The notes under the pieces: model-generated
What the model was told of the DNA's origin: nothing
Databases searched by the model: none
The model's input: only the letters and a program-made list of their open reading frames with translations
Translations under genes and position numbers: made by a program
Shown: positions 6,913 through 14,763 of the stretch, piece by piece
How positions within the stretch are numbered: position 1 is the first letter of the stretch
How the letters are laid out: each line of letters begins with the position of its first letter
Assembly (NCBI GenBank): GCA_947630675.1
Contig: CANRIN010000009.1
Location: 1-47,314, forward strand
Direction: 5' to 3'
Length of the DNA: 47,314 nt
Source: an uncultured Clostridia bacterium
Lineage (GTDB): Bacteria > Bacillota > Clostridia > Oscillospirales > JAAYOS01

Positions 6913-8820
6913 TTACAGCTCCTCCAGCTCTTTCAGCCAGAGCGCGGCGGAGGCGTCGGACGGCATCCGCCAGTCGCCGCGCGGCGAGAGGGATACCGAG
7001 CCGACCTTCGGCCCGTCCGGCAGGCAGGAGCGCTTGAACTGCTGTGAAAAGAATCGGCGGCAGAACACGCGGAGCCACGCAAGTATGACCTCGCGGGAGT
7101 ACGTCCCGCGCCACGCGTACTGCGCGAGGCGGAGCACCTTGGCGGGGCCGAACCCGCGCCGTATCATGTGGTAGAGGAAGAAGTCGTGCAGCTCATATGG
7201 GCCAACAAGGTCCTCCGTCTTCTGCGAGATGTTCCCGCCCTCCGGGGGCAGTAGCTCCGGGCTCACCGGCGTCGCAAGTACGTCGCGGAGCACGAGCGCC
7301 AGCTCCTCCGAGCCGCAGGTGTCGGCGTAGTAGTCGATGATGTGGCGTATGAGCGTCTTCGGAACGCCGGCGTTCACGCCGTACATCGACATGTGGTCGC
7401 CGTTGTATGTAGCCCAGCCCAGCGCGAGCTCGGAGAGGTCGCCGGTGCCGACGACGATGCCGCCGGTGCGGTTCGCGTAGTCCATCAGGACCTGGGTGCG
7501 CTCGCGCGCCTGTGAGTTCTCGTAGGTGACGTCGTGCGTGCCCTCGTCCTGCCCGATGTCGAGAAAGTGGCGGCGGACGGCGGGCGCGATGTCTACCTCG
7601 CGGAGCGTCACGCCGAGCAGCTCCGCAAGGCGCGTGGCGTTCGACTTCGTGCGCCCGGTCGTGCCGAAGCCGGGCATGGTTATCGCGACGATCTCCTCAC
7701 GCGGCCTCGCGAGCAGGTCGAACGCGCGCGCCGCGACGATAAGCGCAAGCGTGCTGTCGAGCCCGCCGCTCACGCCGATGACGGCGGTGCGGGCGTTCGT
7801 GTGCTCGAGCCGCCTGCGAAGACCCTCCGACTGTATCGAGAGTATCGTCTCGCAGCGGCCGCGCCGCTCCGCGCCGGACGCGGGGACGAACGGCATCGGC
7901 TCCACCGTGCGCGTGAGCGCGGTCTCGGCGGGTTCCATGTCAAACCACACCGTTTCGTACCCATCGGGCGCAGCGGTGAAGGTGTTCATCCTGCGGCGCT
8001 CGCCCGCGAGCATGTCGACGTCTATCTCGCTCACCGTGAGGCCGACGGTGAAAAGCAAGCTTTCCGCGAGCAGGACGCCGTTCTCCGCCACCATGTCGTG
8101 GCCGGAGAAGACAAGGTCGGTCGTGCTCTCACCCTCGCCGGCGTCCGCAAAGACGTAACCGCAGACGCAGCGCCCGGACACGCTCTTTATGAGCAGGCGG
8201 CGGTAATCCGCCTTGCCGACCGTCTCGTTCGAGGCGGAGAGGTTCGCTACTATCGTCGCCCCGGCCGAGGTGAGTCCGGCGGAGGGCGGCGAGGCGACCC
8301 ACACGTCTTCGCATATCTCGACGCCGAGGCAGAAGTCGGGCATATTTTCGCAGCGGAAGAGCAGCTTCGTGCCGAACGGCACGTCCTCGCCGAAGACGCG
8401 CACCGAGGAAGTCTCCTGCGGCGCGGGGGCGAAGTTCCGGAGCTCGTAGAACTCGTTGTAGTTCGGGATATTCGTCTTGGGAACGAGGCCGAGAAGCCGT
8501 CCCCTGTGCAGGACGGCGGCGCAGTTGTAGAGACATCCGTCCTTGGGGAAGGGAAGTCCCGCCACGATGAGCATGTCGAGCGGTGCCGTCTCCTCCATGA
8601 GGCGGCGAAGGGCGTCCCGGGCGGCGCCGAGCAGGGTGCTCCCTCCGAAGAGGTCGCCGCAGGTGTAGCCGGTGATGCAGAGCTCGGGGAAGACGACAAG
8701 GCGCGCGCCGCGCGCGTCCGCCTCGCGAATGAGAGAAAGCATAGACCCGAGGTTGTATTCGCAGTCCGCAACGCGCACGCGCGGCGTCGCGGCGGCGCAT
8801 TTCACAAATCCGTGTTTCAC
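6913..8820 (-). CDS. nadE: Glutamine-dependent NAD+ synthetase
   Basis: 635 residues with a GTG start at 8820 (CGGAGGAT upstream). The longer in-frame start at 8907 lies upstream of the -10 and -35 boxes and is rejected. The N-terminal nitrilase-like glutaminase (1-300) has the Glu46 (FPELCITGY), Lys115 (KTNIPNYNEFYE) and Cys170 (GVEICEDVW) triad. The C-terminal ATP-pyrophosphatase domain has the P-loop SGGLDS (351-356). It converts nicotinic acid adenine dinucleotide, ATP and glutamine to NAD+. The length equals the bacterial two-domain type. It is transcribed alone from a good promoter divergent from reverse rubrerythrin. Confidence 0.97.
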   Translation of the reverse strand: MKHGFVKCAAATPRVRVADCEYNLGSMLSLIREADARGARLVVFPELCITGYTCGDLFGGSTLLGAARDALRRLMEETAPLDMLIVAGLPFPKDGCLYNCAAVLHRGRLLGLVPKTNIPNYNEFYELRNFAPAPQETSSVRVFGEDVPFGTKLLFRCENMPDFCLGVEICEDVWVASPPSAGLTSAGATIVANLSASNETVGKADYRRLLIKSVSGRCVCGYVFADAGEGESTTDLVFSGHDMVAENGVLLAESLLFTVGLTVSEIDVDMLAGERRRMNTFTAAPDGYETVWFDMEPAETALTRTVEPMPFVPASGAERRGRCETILSIQSEGLRRRLEHTNARTAVIGVSGGLDSTLALIVAARAFDLLARPREEIVAITMPGFGTTGRTKSNATRLAELLGVTLREVDIAPAVRRHFLDIGQDEGTHDVTYENSQARERTQVLMDYANRTGGIVVGTGDLSELALGWATYNGDHMSMYGVNAGVPKTLIRHIIDYYADTCGSEELALVLRDVLATPVSPELLPPEGGNISQKTEDLVGPYELHDFFLYHMIRRGFGPAKVLRLAQYAWRGTYSREVILAWLRVFCRRFFSQQFKRSCLPDGPKVGSVSLSPRGDWRMPSDASAALWLKELEEL

Positions 8821-8866
8821 GGGAATATCCTCCGAATAGTAAGCGTTTGGGCGTCCGCCCGGAAAA

Positions 8867-8895
8867 ATTATAACACGCGGCGGGGGGTTTGTAAA
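8867..8895 (-). promoter_or_regulatory. Promoter of nadE
   Basis: On the minus strand TTTACA (8895-8890) and TATAAT (8872-8867) with a 17-base spacer. Confidence 0.85.
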
Positions 8896-8978
8896 TCGGG
8901 TTTTCATGCGGAAAATGCCGGCGCAGGCGGGGCGGCTCGCTTCCGGATCGGGAGCGAGAAATTTTTAGGAAAAACCGC

Positions 8979-9007
8979 TTTACAAAGGAATATTTATGTG
9001 GTATAGT
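8979..9007 (+). promoter_or_regulatory. Promoter of reverse rubrerythrin
   Basis: TTTACA (8979-8984) and TATAGT (9002-9007), 17-base spacer, about 75 bases before the start codon. Confidence 0.8.
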
Positions 9008-9023
9008 ATAGACAGAGTCAAAA

Positions 9024-9038
9024 CAGTAATAATTACTG
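9024..9038. promoter_or_regulatory. PerR/Fur-type operator box
   Basis: CAGTAATAATTACTG is a perfect 7-1-7 inverted repeat. Its central nine bases TAATAATTA match the PerR box TTATAATNATTATAA at every fixed position. It lies just downstream of the -10 box of reverse rubrerythrin, where binding would block transcription. PerR control of reverse rubrerythrin is established in Clostridium acetobutylicum; here it is inferred. Confidence 0.65.
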
Positions 9039-9080
9039 ATTTGAGTGAAAGCAGTTTAATCTATTATGGAGGTATTTGTT

Positions 9081-9671
9081 ATGGCAAAGAAGTGGGTATG
9101 CCCCGTCTGCGGTTACGTCCATGAGGGCGACACGCCCCCCGAGTTCTGCCCGACCTGCAAGTGTCCCGGCAGCAAGTTCACCGAGATGAAGGCCGACGCG
9201 AAGCTCGCCGCCGAGCACGAGTACGGCATATACGCAAAGACCGTCAAGAACAACCCCGACGTGAGCGAAGAGGACAAGAAGTACATCTTCGAGCAGCTCA
9301 TGGCCAACTTCAACGGCGAGTGCGCCGAGGTCGGCATGTATCTCTGCATGGCGCGTATCGCGCACCGCGAGGGCTATCCGGAGATCGGCCTGTACTGGGA
9401 GAAGGCCGCGCATGAGGAAGCGGAGCACGCCGCAAAGTTTGCGGAGCTGCTCGGCGAGGACCTCGAGAAGAACATGAAGGCCGACACCAAGGCGAACCTC
9501 GCATGGCGTGTCGACTGTGAGTTCGGCGCGACCCAGGGCAAGTTCGACCTCGCGCTCTGCGCGAAGAAGAACGGCCTTGACGCCATCCATGACACCGTCC
9601 ACGAGATGGCCCGCGACGAAGCCCGACATGGCAAGGCGCTCAAGGGCCTGCTCGAGAGGTATTTCAAGTAA
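9081..9671 (+). CDS. Reverse rubrerythrin (NADH peroxidase component)
   Basis: 196 residues from ATG 9081; TATGGAGG lies just upstream, which rules out the in-frame ATG at 9066. Domain order is inverted against rubrerythrin: the rubredoxin centre comes first (Cys7, Cys10, Cys23, Cys26 in CPVCG ... CPTC), then the diiron four-helix bundle (about 65-196) with ExxH pairs E113-H116 and E180-H183. Such proteins take electrons from rubredoxin and reduce peroxide and oxygen in clostridia. A PerR-like operator covers the start region and a strong terminator follows, so it is an independently regulated stress gene. It shares only fold-level similarity with the rubrerythrin at 2653. Confidence 0.95.
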   Translation: MAKKWVCPVCGYVHEGDTPPEFCPTCKCPGSKFTEMKADAKLAAEHEYGIYAKTVKNNPDVSEEDKKYIFEQLMANFNGECAEVGMYLCMARIAHREGYPEIGLYWEKAAHEEAEHAAKFAELLGEDLEKNMKADTKANLAWRVDCEFGATQGKFDLALCAKKNGLDAIHDTVHEMARDEARHGKALKGLLERYFK

Positions 9672-9688
9672 GCGATACAGCAGTTTAG

Positions 9689-9719
9689 GTGGGCGAGGCA
9701 AAAAGCCTCGCCCACTTTT
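9689..9719 (+). terminator. Terminator of reverse rubrerythrin
   Basis: GTGGGCGAGGC (9689-9699), loop AAAAA, GCCTCGCCCAC (9705-9715), then TTTTG. Confidence 0.9.
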
Positions 9720-9727
9720 GCAAAAGA

Positions 9728-9755
9728 AAGGAGCGGGGCACAAGCCCCGTTCCTT
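9728..9755 (-). terminator. Terminator of the SHOCT membrane protein gene
   Basis: AAGGAGCGGGGC (9728-9739), loop ACAA, GCCCCGTTCCTT (9744-9755), one mismatch. On the minus strand it follows the stop codon by three bases and runs into TTTCTTTTG. Confidence 0.8.
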
Positions 9756-9758
9756 AAC

Positions 9759-10334
9759 TTATAAATCTAATAGTTGTTTTTTCTTTGCGTCAAATTCTTC
9801 CTGCGTAATGATACCGGCATCAAGCAGTTCTTTATATTTCTTTATTTCATCAGCGCTGCTCTGCGGGATTTCCTGTTTGACCGTAGTTGCAACGTTTTTT
9901 TCTTTTTCCTGCCTTTCGAGAAGCAGTTTGCTGATTTCAGCATGAATTTCATCTCGGTTTTTAATAAGCGAAAATTTGATTGCACTGGAAGCTGTATTAA
10001 CAGAAATACTCTTCAAAATGCCAGTACCGACAGCAGAAATTGAATCCAATGGCAAGTCTACCCGCTTTCCAAATGCTGCTTTCCCATAAACTCGTTTATT
10101 TGTTACAACAAGTTGGCATCCGGCAAGCCACCAACAGAAAAACAGAGGAAAGATAATAATAGCAATAGACAAAAGACTTCCGTAGAAAGGATCGAAAAAA
10201 GCCTGAAAACGGATATTTCCCTCAAAGAATTGCATAAAAATTAGCAGCACTCCAAAAGCAATCAATGCCACAATACAATAAACCAGCCAATAATTTTTGA
10301 CTCCTTCATTTTGTATTATTTCTTTTTCTTCCAT
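9759..10334 (-). CDS. Membrane protein with PH-like segment and C-terminal SHOCT domain
   Basis: 191 residues from ATG 10334; GGAGGAG upstream overlaps the in-frame GTG at 10349, which is therefore not the start. Two membrane helices (about 15-36 and 50-70) are followed by a bacterial-PH-like stretch (CQLVVTNKRVYGKAAFGKRVDLPLDSI), a charged helix, and a typical SHOCT domain (160-189: DEIKKYKELLDAGIITQEEF). SHOCT tails are oligomerisation modules. The gene is visibly richer in A and T than its neighbours and uses AAA, ATT and TTT freely, which suggests recent acquisition. A short inverted repeat (AATCTTCG 10368-10375, CGAAGATT 10385-10392) lies in its leader. Function is unknown. Confidence 0.8.
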   Translation of the reverse strand: MEEKEIIQNEGVKNYWLVYCIVALIAFGVLLIFMQFFEGNIRFQAFFDPFYGSLLSIAIIIFPLFFCWWLAGCQLVVTNKRVYGKAAFGKRVDLPLDSISAVGTGILKSISVNTASSAIKFSLIKNRDEIHAEISKLLLERQEKEKNVATTVKQEIPQSSADEIKKYKELLDAGIITQEEFDAKKKQLLDL

Positions 10335-10481
10335 AATACACTCCTCCACGTTTTAGGGCTTTCGGTAAATCTTCGTTGACAATCCGAAGATTCTGCTAAT
10401 AGGATTTTTGAATGTCCGACAGGTAATAGCAACTGTGACATTTCCGGCCGCAGAATTAAAATCCCGATGCAAGTCAATTAT

Positions 10482-10525
10482 ATATCTTGAAATTATATAT
10501 GTCAAGAAAAACATATCTTCAAATT
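10482..10525. promoter_or_regulatory. Candidate operator repeats upstream of the XRE regulator
   Basis: ATATCTTGAAATT (10482-10494) and ATATCTTCAAATT (10513-10525) are 13-base direct repeats with one mismatch and a 31-base period, three helical turns. TCTTGA and TCAAGA also make an inverted pair across 10485-10507. A -10-like TATACT follows at 10551-10556. Autoregulation by the downstream protein is a reasonable inference. Confidence 0.5.
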
Positions 10526-10583
10526 CCCTGTTTTTCGCCCGACGCCGCTTTATACTATAACCACACAGCGGCAGGAGGAAACC

Positions 10584-10895
10584 ATGGATTACTTGAGTTT
10601 TGTGTCAAAGCGCATATCGCAGCTCAGAGTGCAGAAAGGCATATCCGCGAGGGATATGAGCCTGTCGCTCGGACAGAGCGAGAGCTATATAAATAAAATA
10701 GAAAACAGGCATGCAATGCCGTCTATGGCCGGCTTTTTCTATATCTGTGAGTTTTTCGGCATAACTCCGGAAGAATTTTTCAAAAGTGAGGTTGACGCAC
10801 CGCAGAAGACAAGAGAGCTGATGCACGAAATCGACAGGCTTTCGCCGTCGCAGACAGAACATATCCTTTCAATCATTAAAGATATCACAGAATAA
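10584..10895 (+). CDS. Small XRE-family transcriptional regulator
   Basis: 103 residues; GCAGGAGGAAACC before the ATG. The first 65 residues form an XRE helix-turn-helix (RISQLRVQKGISARDMSLSL, then GQSESYINKIENRHAMPSM and FFGITPEEFF). The rest (70-103) is a helical tail ending in LSPSQTEHILSIIKDI, common in short XRE regulators of Firmicutes, with no ligand domain. Base composition is lower in GC than the surroundings, as for the divergent SHOCT membrane gene, so both may have arrived together. Confidence 0.88.
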   Translation: MDYLSFVSKRISQLRVQKGISARDMSLSLGQSESYINKIENRHAMPSMAGFFYICEFFGITPEEFFKSEVDAPQKTRELMHEIDRLSPSQTEHILSIIKDITE

Positions 10896-10926
10896 AAGCG
10901 GCGATTGGTTTTACGGAGCGTACTTA

Positions 10927-10956
10927 TTGACACGCGGCAGGCGCAGACTGTATAAT
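10927..10956 (+). promoter_or_regulatory. Promoter of the GNAT acetyltransferase gene
   Basis: TTGACA (10927-10932) and TATAAT (10951-10956), both perfect, with an 18-base spacer. Confidence 0.85.
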
Positions 10957-11046
10957 GACAGAGCACTACTTACAGTCAAGATCCGCTTTTATGTGACGAC
11001 AATTCCGCGAGATGTATCCTGTGGAGCGTAGAACGGAGGAATACGA

Positions 11047-11892
11047 ATGGAAATCACCGTGAGGAGGCTCCGCCCGGATGAGCTTGAAGAGGCCGTCCGG
11101 GTGGAGGAGAGCGCGATAAAGGGCTTCGGCTATCTGCGAGACACGGCGGAGCTGTTCTTTTCGGACAGCGTCGGCGCAATGCTCGGCGCGTTCAAGGGGG
11201 ACGAGCTCGTCGGTATAGCGAAGTACACCGTCCTGCCGGACAGGACGGCGTGGCTCGAGACTCTGCGCGTCGCTCCGGAGCACCAGCGGCAGGGCGTCGG
11301 CACTCGGCTCTACGAGGAGTTCGTGTCGCTCTCGCGCTCGCTCGGAATAGAGACCGCCGCGATGTACACCGGGCTCCGGAACGTCCCGAGCGCGTCGCTT
11401 GCGCGGAAGTTCGGCCTCGACACGGCGGGGAAGTACCGCGAGTTCCAGCTCTCTCTCGACGGTGTGACGCCCCCGGAGGCCGAGCCGTTCGAGCCGGTGG
11501 GCGAGGAGGAGGCGTGCGCGCTCCTCGCGCCGCTTGTTGAGCGGTACAAGGGATATGCCGTGCTGAACCGCACGTTCATGCGGATGAATGACGACGTGTT
11601 CCGTGCTTTTGCGCGCGAGGGAAAGGTCCTCGTGAGCCGCGGGAGCGGCAGCGTGATGGTGTTCGGCAACCGCTTTCTCGAGCGGCGATCGGTGCAGATA
11701 GCCGTCATGTCGGGCGACCTCCGCGCATGCATGGACTACGCCGTGAAAACGGGGCTGGAACGCGGGGTGCCGCAGGTCGTCGCGACCGCGCCGCTCGATG
11801 ACGAAGCGATGCAAGGCGAGCTTGAGAGTTATGGCTTCCGCGCGGCGGGCGACCTTCAGGTGATGAGCGGAAGGATAGAGCGCATCGGATGA
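11047..11892 (+). CDS. GNAT-family N-acetyltransferase
   Basis: 281 residues. The N-terminal GNAT domain (about 1-140) shows the acetyl-CoA signature: WLETLRVAPEHQRQGVGTRLYEEF (beta4 and the Q/RxxGxG/A loop), then AAMYTGLRNVPSASLARKFGL. The remaining 140 residues look like a second, degenerate GNAT-like half, as in two-domain acetyltransferases; no second acetyl-CoA loop is visible. The substrate cannot be predicted. Transcribed from its own consensus promoter. The start ATG follows ACGGAGGAATACGA. Confidence 0.85.
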   Translation: MEITVRRLRPDELEEAVRVEESAIKGFGYLRDTAELFFSDSVGAMLGAFKGDELVGIAKYTVLPDRTAWLETLRVAPEHQRQGVGTRLYEEFVSLSRSLGIETAAMYTGLRNVPSASLARKFGLDTAGKYREFQLSLDGVTPPEAEPFEPVGEEEACALLAPLVERYKGYAVLNRTFMRMNDDVFRAFAREGKVLVSRGSGSVMVFGNRFLERRSVQIAVMSGDLRACMDYAVKTGLERGVPQVVATAPLDDEAMQGELESYGFRAAGDLQVMSGRIERIG

Positions 11893-11905
11893 GTGCAAAT
11901 GCCGC

Positions 11906-11934
11906 TTGCAATATCGCGCGCGGGCGTATATAAT
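11906..11934 (+). promoter_or_regulatory. Promoter of the rubredoxin gene
   Basis: TTGCAA (11906-11911) and TATAAT (11929-11934), 17-base spacer, immediately after the acetyltransferase stop codon. Confidence 0.75.
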
Positions 11935-12005
11935 GGACAATGTAACGAAACGGCGCGTCCGTGTTCCGGGCGGCGCCGTGGACCAATATCGGAGGAGGCA
12001 GTAAA

Positions 12006-12140
12006 ATGAAGTACATTTGCAAGGTCTGCGGCTGGATCTATGACGAGGAGGAGCAGGGCAAGAAGTGGGAAGACCTCTCGGACGACTTTGTCTGCGAGCT
12101 CTGCGGCGCCGGCAAGGACGACTTCGAGCCGGTCGAGTAA
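12006..12140 (+). CDS. Short rubredoxin
   Basis: Only 44 residues, with GGAGGAGG before ATG 12006. Cys5, Cys8, Cys30 and Cys33 (CKVCG ... CELCG) bind one iron, and the aromatic KYIC, GWIYD and DDF contacts of rubredoxins are present. Typical rubredoxins have 52-54 residues; here the stretch between the two CxxC knuckles is about eight residues shorter, and the second knuckle reads CELCG rather than CPxCG. It passes single electrons to rubrerythrins and reductases. Own promoter and a perfect terminator make it a stand-alone gene. Confidence 0.93.
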   Translation: MKYICKVCGWIYDEEEQGKKWEDLSDDFVCELCGAGKDDFEPVE

Positions 12141-12156
12141 TTCAAATACGAACGTG

Positions 12157-12194
12157 AAAAAGCGGGAGCCGCACTCGGCGGCTCCCGCTTTTTT
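12157..12194 (+). terminator. Terminator of rubredoxin
   Basis: AAAAAGCGGGAGCCGC (12157-12172), short loop, GCGGCTCCCGCTTTTT (12178-12193). Very strong and bidirectional, so it may also serve the convergent hydrolase gene. Confidence 0.92.
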
Positions 12195-12221
12195 GCTGTC
12201 CTGCTATCGCATATCTTTTGC

Positions 12222-13268
12222 TCAGCCCTTCTTGCTGAACACGTCCTCGAGGAACGCGTCCGCGAGCGGCAGCCAGAGCTCGAAGTTGGGGTGGCGGACT
12301 CCCTGCGCTATCTTGAAGCCGGCGCCGCCGTGCGGGCAGCCCGCGAAGGTGTGCACCTCGACCGGGACGCCGTGGCGCAGCAGGTCGGGGTAGACATAGT
12401 GCAGGTTGTCCATGGCGGTATCCTCTCTGCCCACGGCAAAGAAGGTGGGCGGATAGACCACGTTCTCCCAGTTGAACGGAGCGCCGTTGAAGCGCGGGCC
12501 GTAGACGCAGAGAAATGCGTCCGGCGTGGCGTCGACCTCGTCAAGTGCGTCGGGAACGTAGGCGGGGAAGACGTCGCTCACCCTGCGGTTTCCCGAGAAG
12601 TGCTCTATGAGCCCTTCTCCCGTGAGGCCGCCGTTCGAGAAGCCCGCGAACACGACACGGTCCGGAGAAATGCGGTATTTTTCCGCGTTCGCGCGCACCA
12701 TGCGCACGGCGCGCGCCGCATCGACGCCGGCCTCGCGCGCCGTCCACGGGCTGTGGTTCGTGCGGTTAAGAAGGATGAAGCTCTGGTAGCCCATCGCGTT
12801 GAAGTCTACGGCGTTCTGATAGCCTTCGGCGGGAGTGCCGACGCCGTGGTCGCCGCCGGCGCAGAAGATGACCGCGCCTTTAGGCGTGACGTCCTCGGGC
12901 AGCAGAAGCTCGTACATATACGGCCTGTAGTCCGGGTCGTGGTTGAAGCGGTAGTCGCTGTTGTCGGTGTACTCGGTCTCGGCGGGCATTTTGCCCTCCG
13001 GCCAGAGGTAAATACGGGGCTTCTGGGTTTCGAGCGGCTTTATACCGTCGAGCATGGCGGCAAACTGCGCTATCTTTGCCTCGACCTCCGGGCCGTACTC
13101 GCTCATCTCTATCTCGCTGCAGAGCTCCATCATCGGCGCTACCTTGTCGATGGGGTAGTTCACGCAGTCCTCGAAGACCGGGATGGCGCGGTGGCGCACC
13201 GGTCCGAACGCCTTACGCGTGGGCTCCAGCTTCTTCATCATTTCCTCAAGATCGCTCCATTCGGGCAT
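12222..13268 (-). CDS. Alpha/beta hydrolase, esterase-like
   Basis: 348 residues from ATG 13268 (AGGAGGTC upstream); a longer in-frame start at 13319 overlaps the promoter and is rejected. An all-helical N-terminal part (1-85) precedes an alpha/beta-hydrolase fold: oxyanion strand AVIFCAGGDHGVG (132-144), nucleophile elbow GFSNGG with Ser211, acid Asp283 (VGREDTAMDN) and His313 (CPHGG). No signal peptide, so cytoplasmic. The arrangement resembles carbohydrate or acetyl-xylan esterase-like proteins of gut clostridia; the true substrate is unknown. It is distinct from the esterase at 14764, which lies on the other strand beyond the aldo/keto reductase. Confidence 0.8.
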   Translation of the reverse strand: MPEWSDLEEMMKKLEPTRKAFGPVRHRAIPVFEDCVNYPIDKVAPMMELCSEIEMSEYGPEVEAKIAQFAAMLDGIKPLETQKPRIYLWPEGKMPAETEYTDNSDYRFNHDPDYRPYMYELLLPEDVTPKGAVIFCAGGDHGVGTPAEGYQNAVDFNAMGYQSFILLNRTNHSPWTAREAGVDAARAVRMVRANAEKYRISPDRVVFAGFSNGGLTGEGLIEHFSGNRRVSDVFPAYVPDALDEVDATPDAFLCVYGPRFNGAPFNWENVVYPPTFFAVGREDTAMDNLHYVYPDLLRHGVPVEVHTFAGCPHGGAGFKIAQGVRHPNFELWLPLADAFLEDVFSKKG

Positions 13269-13309
13269 GGTAAGACCTCCTCGTTGAATTTGTATTTGCT
13301 TTTGTAACA

Positions 13310-13338
13310 ATAGTATCATATAATTGACGTATAATCAA
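13310..13338 (-). promoter_or_regulatory. Promoter of the alpha/beta hydrolase gene
   Basis: On the minus strand TTGATT (13338-13333) and TACTAT (13315-13310), 17-base spacer, about 40 bases before the start codon. Confidence 0.6.
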
Positions 13339-13359
13339 GCGGCGGCGGTGCGAAAACGC

Positions 13360-13390
13360 TTGACATGGAGTCCGCTCCAGGCGCTATAAT
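13360..13390 (+). promoter_or_regulatory. Promoter with 19-base spacer containing a dyad
   Basis: TTGACA (13360-13365) and TATAAT (13385-13390) are perfect but 19 bases apart. The spacer holds TGGAG-TCCG-CTCCA (13366-13379). Overlong spacers with a central dyad are the hallmark of promoters activated by MerR-family regulators. No MerR gene is in the window. Confidence 0.65.
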
Positions 13391-13432
13391 CATCTCAGGA
13401 TCACGCCGCTCGGCGGCAGAAGGAGGAGCACG

Positions 13433-14551
13433 ATGATATACAAAGATTTTCAGGGTGAGAAGATATCCCGCCTCGGCATGGGCAACATGCGCCTGCCGAC
13501 CGTGGGAGGCGAGCCGGGCAGTCCGATAGACTACGAGCAGGCAAAGTCGATGATAGACGAGCTCGTGCGCTCGGGCGTCAACTACTTCGATACGGCGTAC
13601 ATCTATCACGGGGGCAAATCGGAGGAGTTTGTCGGAAAGGCGCTCTCCGACTACCCGCGGGAGAGCTACCACGTCGCGACCAAGTTCAACCTCGGCGCGA
13701 ACCCGGACTACCGCGCGCAGTTCGCGGAGCAGCTTTCGCGCCTCGGCATGGACTACATAGACTTCTATCTTCTCCATGGCGTGGGGGACGACTCGTTTGA
13801 GGGCTACACCGGCTGCGGATGCATCGAATACTTTGAGGAGCAGAAGAAGGCGGGAAGGATACGCTGGCTCGGCTTCTCATTCCACGGCTCGCCGGACACG
13901 CTGCGCAGGATGCTTGCCATACGGAAGTGGGATTTCGTGCAGATACAGCTCAACTACTACGACTGGGTGTTCGGCACCGCTAAGGAGCAGTACGAGATAC
14001 TCGCCGAGGCGGGCATTCCGGTGGTCGTCATGGAGCCGGCGCACGGCGGCATGCTCGCGCGTCTCAATGAAAAGACCGCGGCAAAGCTGAAGGCCATGGA
14101 CCCGGAGCGGAGCGTGGCGTCCTGGGCGATGCGCTGGGCCATGGGGCTTGAGGGCGTGCAGGTCGTCCTCAGCGGAATGAGCGATATGGAGCAGGCGCGG
14201 GATAACATCGCTACCTTCGCAGAGGGGAAGCCGCTCACCGCGGAGGAGCGCGCCGCCGTAGAGCAGGTAGCCGCGGACTACAGGACCGACGTCTCCGTGC
14301 CCTGCACCGCCTGCCGCTACTGCACGGACGGATGCCCGATGGGCCTCGAGATACCGAAGATACTCGCGGCCTACAACGCGAGCAAGGTCGAGGGGCCGTG
14401 GGCGCTGATGGACCTCGCTAAACTCCCCGAGGACAAGCGTCCCTCCGCGTGCATCGCCTGCGGAGCCTGCACCGCAGCCTGTCCGCAATCCATCGAGGTG
14501 CCGAAGTACATGGCCGAGATGGCGGAGGCGGAGAAGCGGTTCAGACGCTGA
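13433..14551 (+). CDS. Aldo/keto reductase with C-terminal 2x[4Fe-4S] ferredoxin domain
   Basis: 372 residues; GAAGGAGGAGCACG before the ATG. The TIM-barrel AKR part (1-280) has the tetrad Asp53, Tyr58, Lys84 and His115 and the NAD(P) phosphate loop near LSGMSDMEQ. The C-terminal part carries two CxxCxxCxxxCP clusters: Cys291/294/297/301 and Cys340/343/346/350. This fusion is common in anaerobes and lets ferredoxin-level electrons or NADPH drive carbonyl reduction, though physiological substrates are mostly unknown. It is a single gene between its own unusual promoter and a strong terminator. Confidence 0.92.
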   Translation: MIYKDFQGEKISRLGMGNMRLPTVGGEPGSPIDYEQAKSMIDELVRSGVNYFDTAYIYHGGKSEEFVGKALSDYPRESYHVATKFNLGANPDYRAQFAEQLSRLGMDYIDFYLLHGVGDDSFEGYTGCGCIEYFEEQKKAGRIRWLGFSFHGSPDTLRRMLAIRKWDFVQIQLNYYDWVFGTAKEQYEILAEAGIPVVVMEPAHGGMLARLNEKTAAKLKAMDPERSVASWAMRWAMGLEGVQVVLSGMSDMEQARDNIATFAEGKPLTAEERAAVEQVAADYRTDVSVPCTACRYCTDGCPMGLEIPKILAAYNASKVEGPWALMDLAKLPEDKRPSACIACGACTAACPQSIEVPKYMAEMAEAEKRFRR

Positions 14552-14586
14552 CCGCACGGACTTCCCGCAAGATAGACGTTAAAGAC

Positions 14587-14619
14587 AGGACCTCCGGCGG
14601 AGCCGGAGGTCCTGCTTTT
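14587..14619 (+). terminator. Terminator of the aldo/keto reductase gene
   Basis: AGGACCTCCGGC (14587-14598), loop GGA, GCCGGAGGTCCT (14602-14613), then GCTTTT. Confidence 0.88.
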
Positions 14620-14668
14620 GCACCGTTTCGCCCGAGAGCCCGGAAGGACGCAAAACACGCCGGCATAC

Positions 14669-14697
14669 TTCCATTTTGTTCCGTTATATGATATAAT
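14669..14697 (+). promoter_or_regulatory. Candidate promoter of the BD-FAE-like esterase gene
   Basis: A perfect TATAAT (14692-14697) with a poor -35 (TTCCAT, 14669-14674) 17 bases upstream. Confidence 0.45.
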
Positions 14698-14763
14698 AAA
14701 TCATTAGCTGTGAGCCGGACGGCGCCGTCCGGCAGAAAACAAAATTTTCAAGGAGGAATCGTC

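Noticed and set aside
8821-8907. Longer start of NAD synthetase at 8907
   Set aside because: The -10 and -35 boxes lie at 8867-8895, inside the extension, and the GTG at 8820 has a proper ribosome site and matches the family start.
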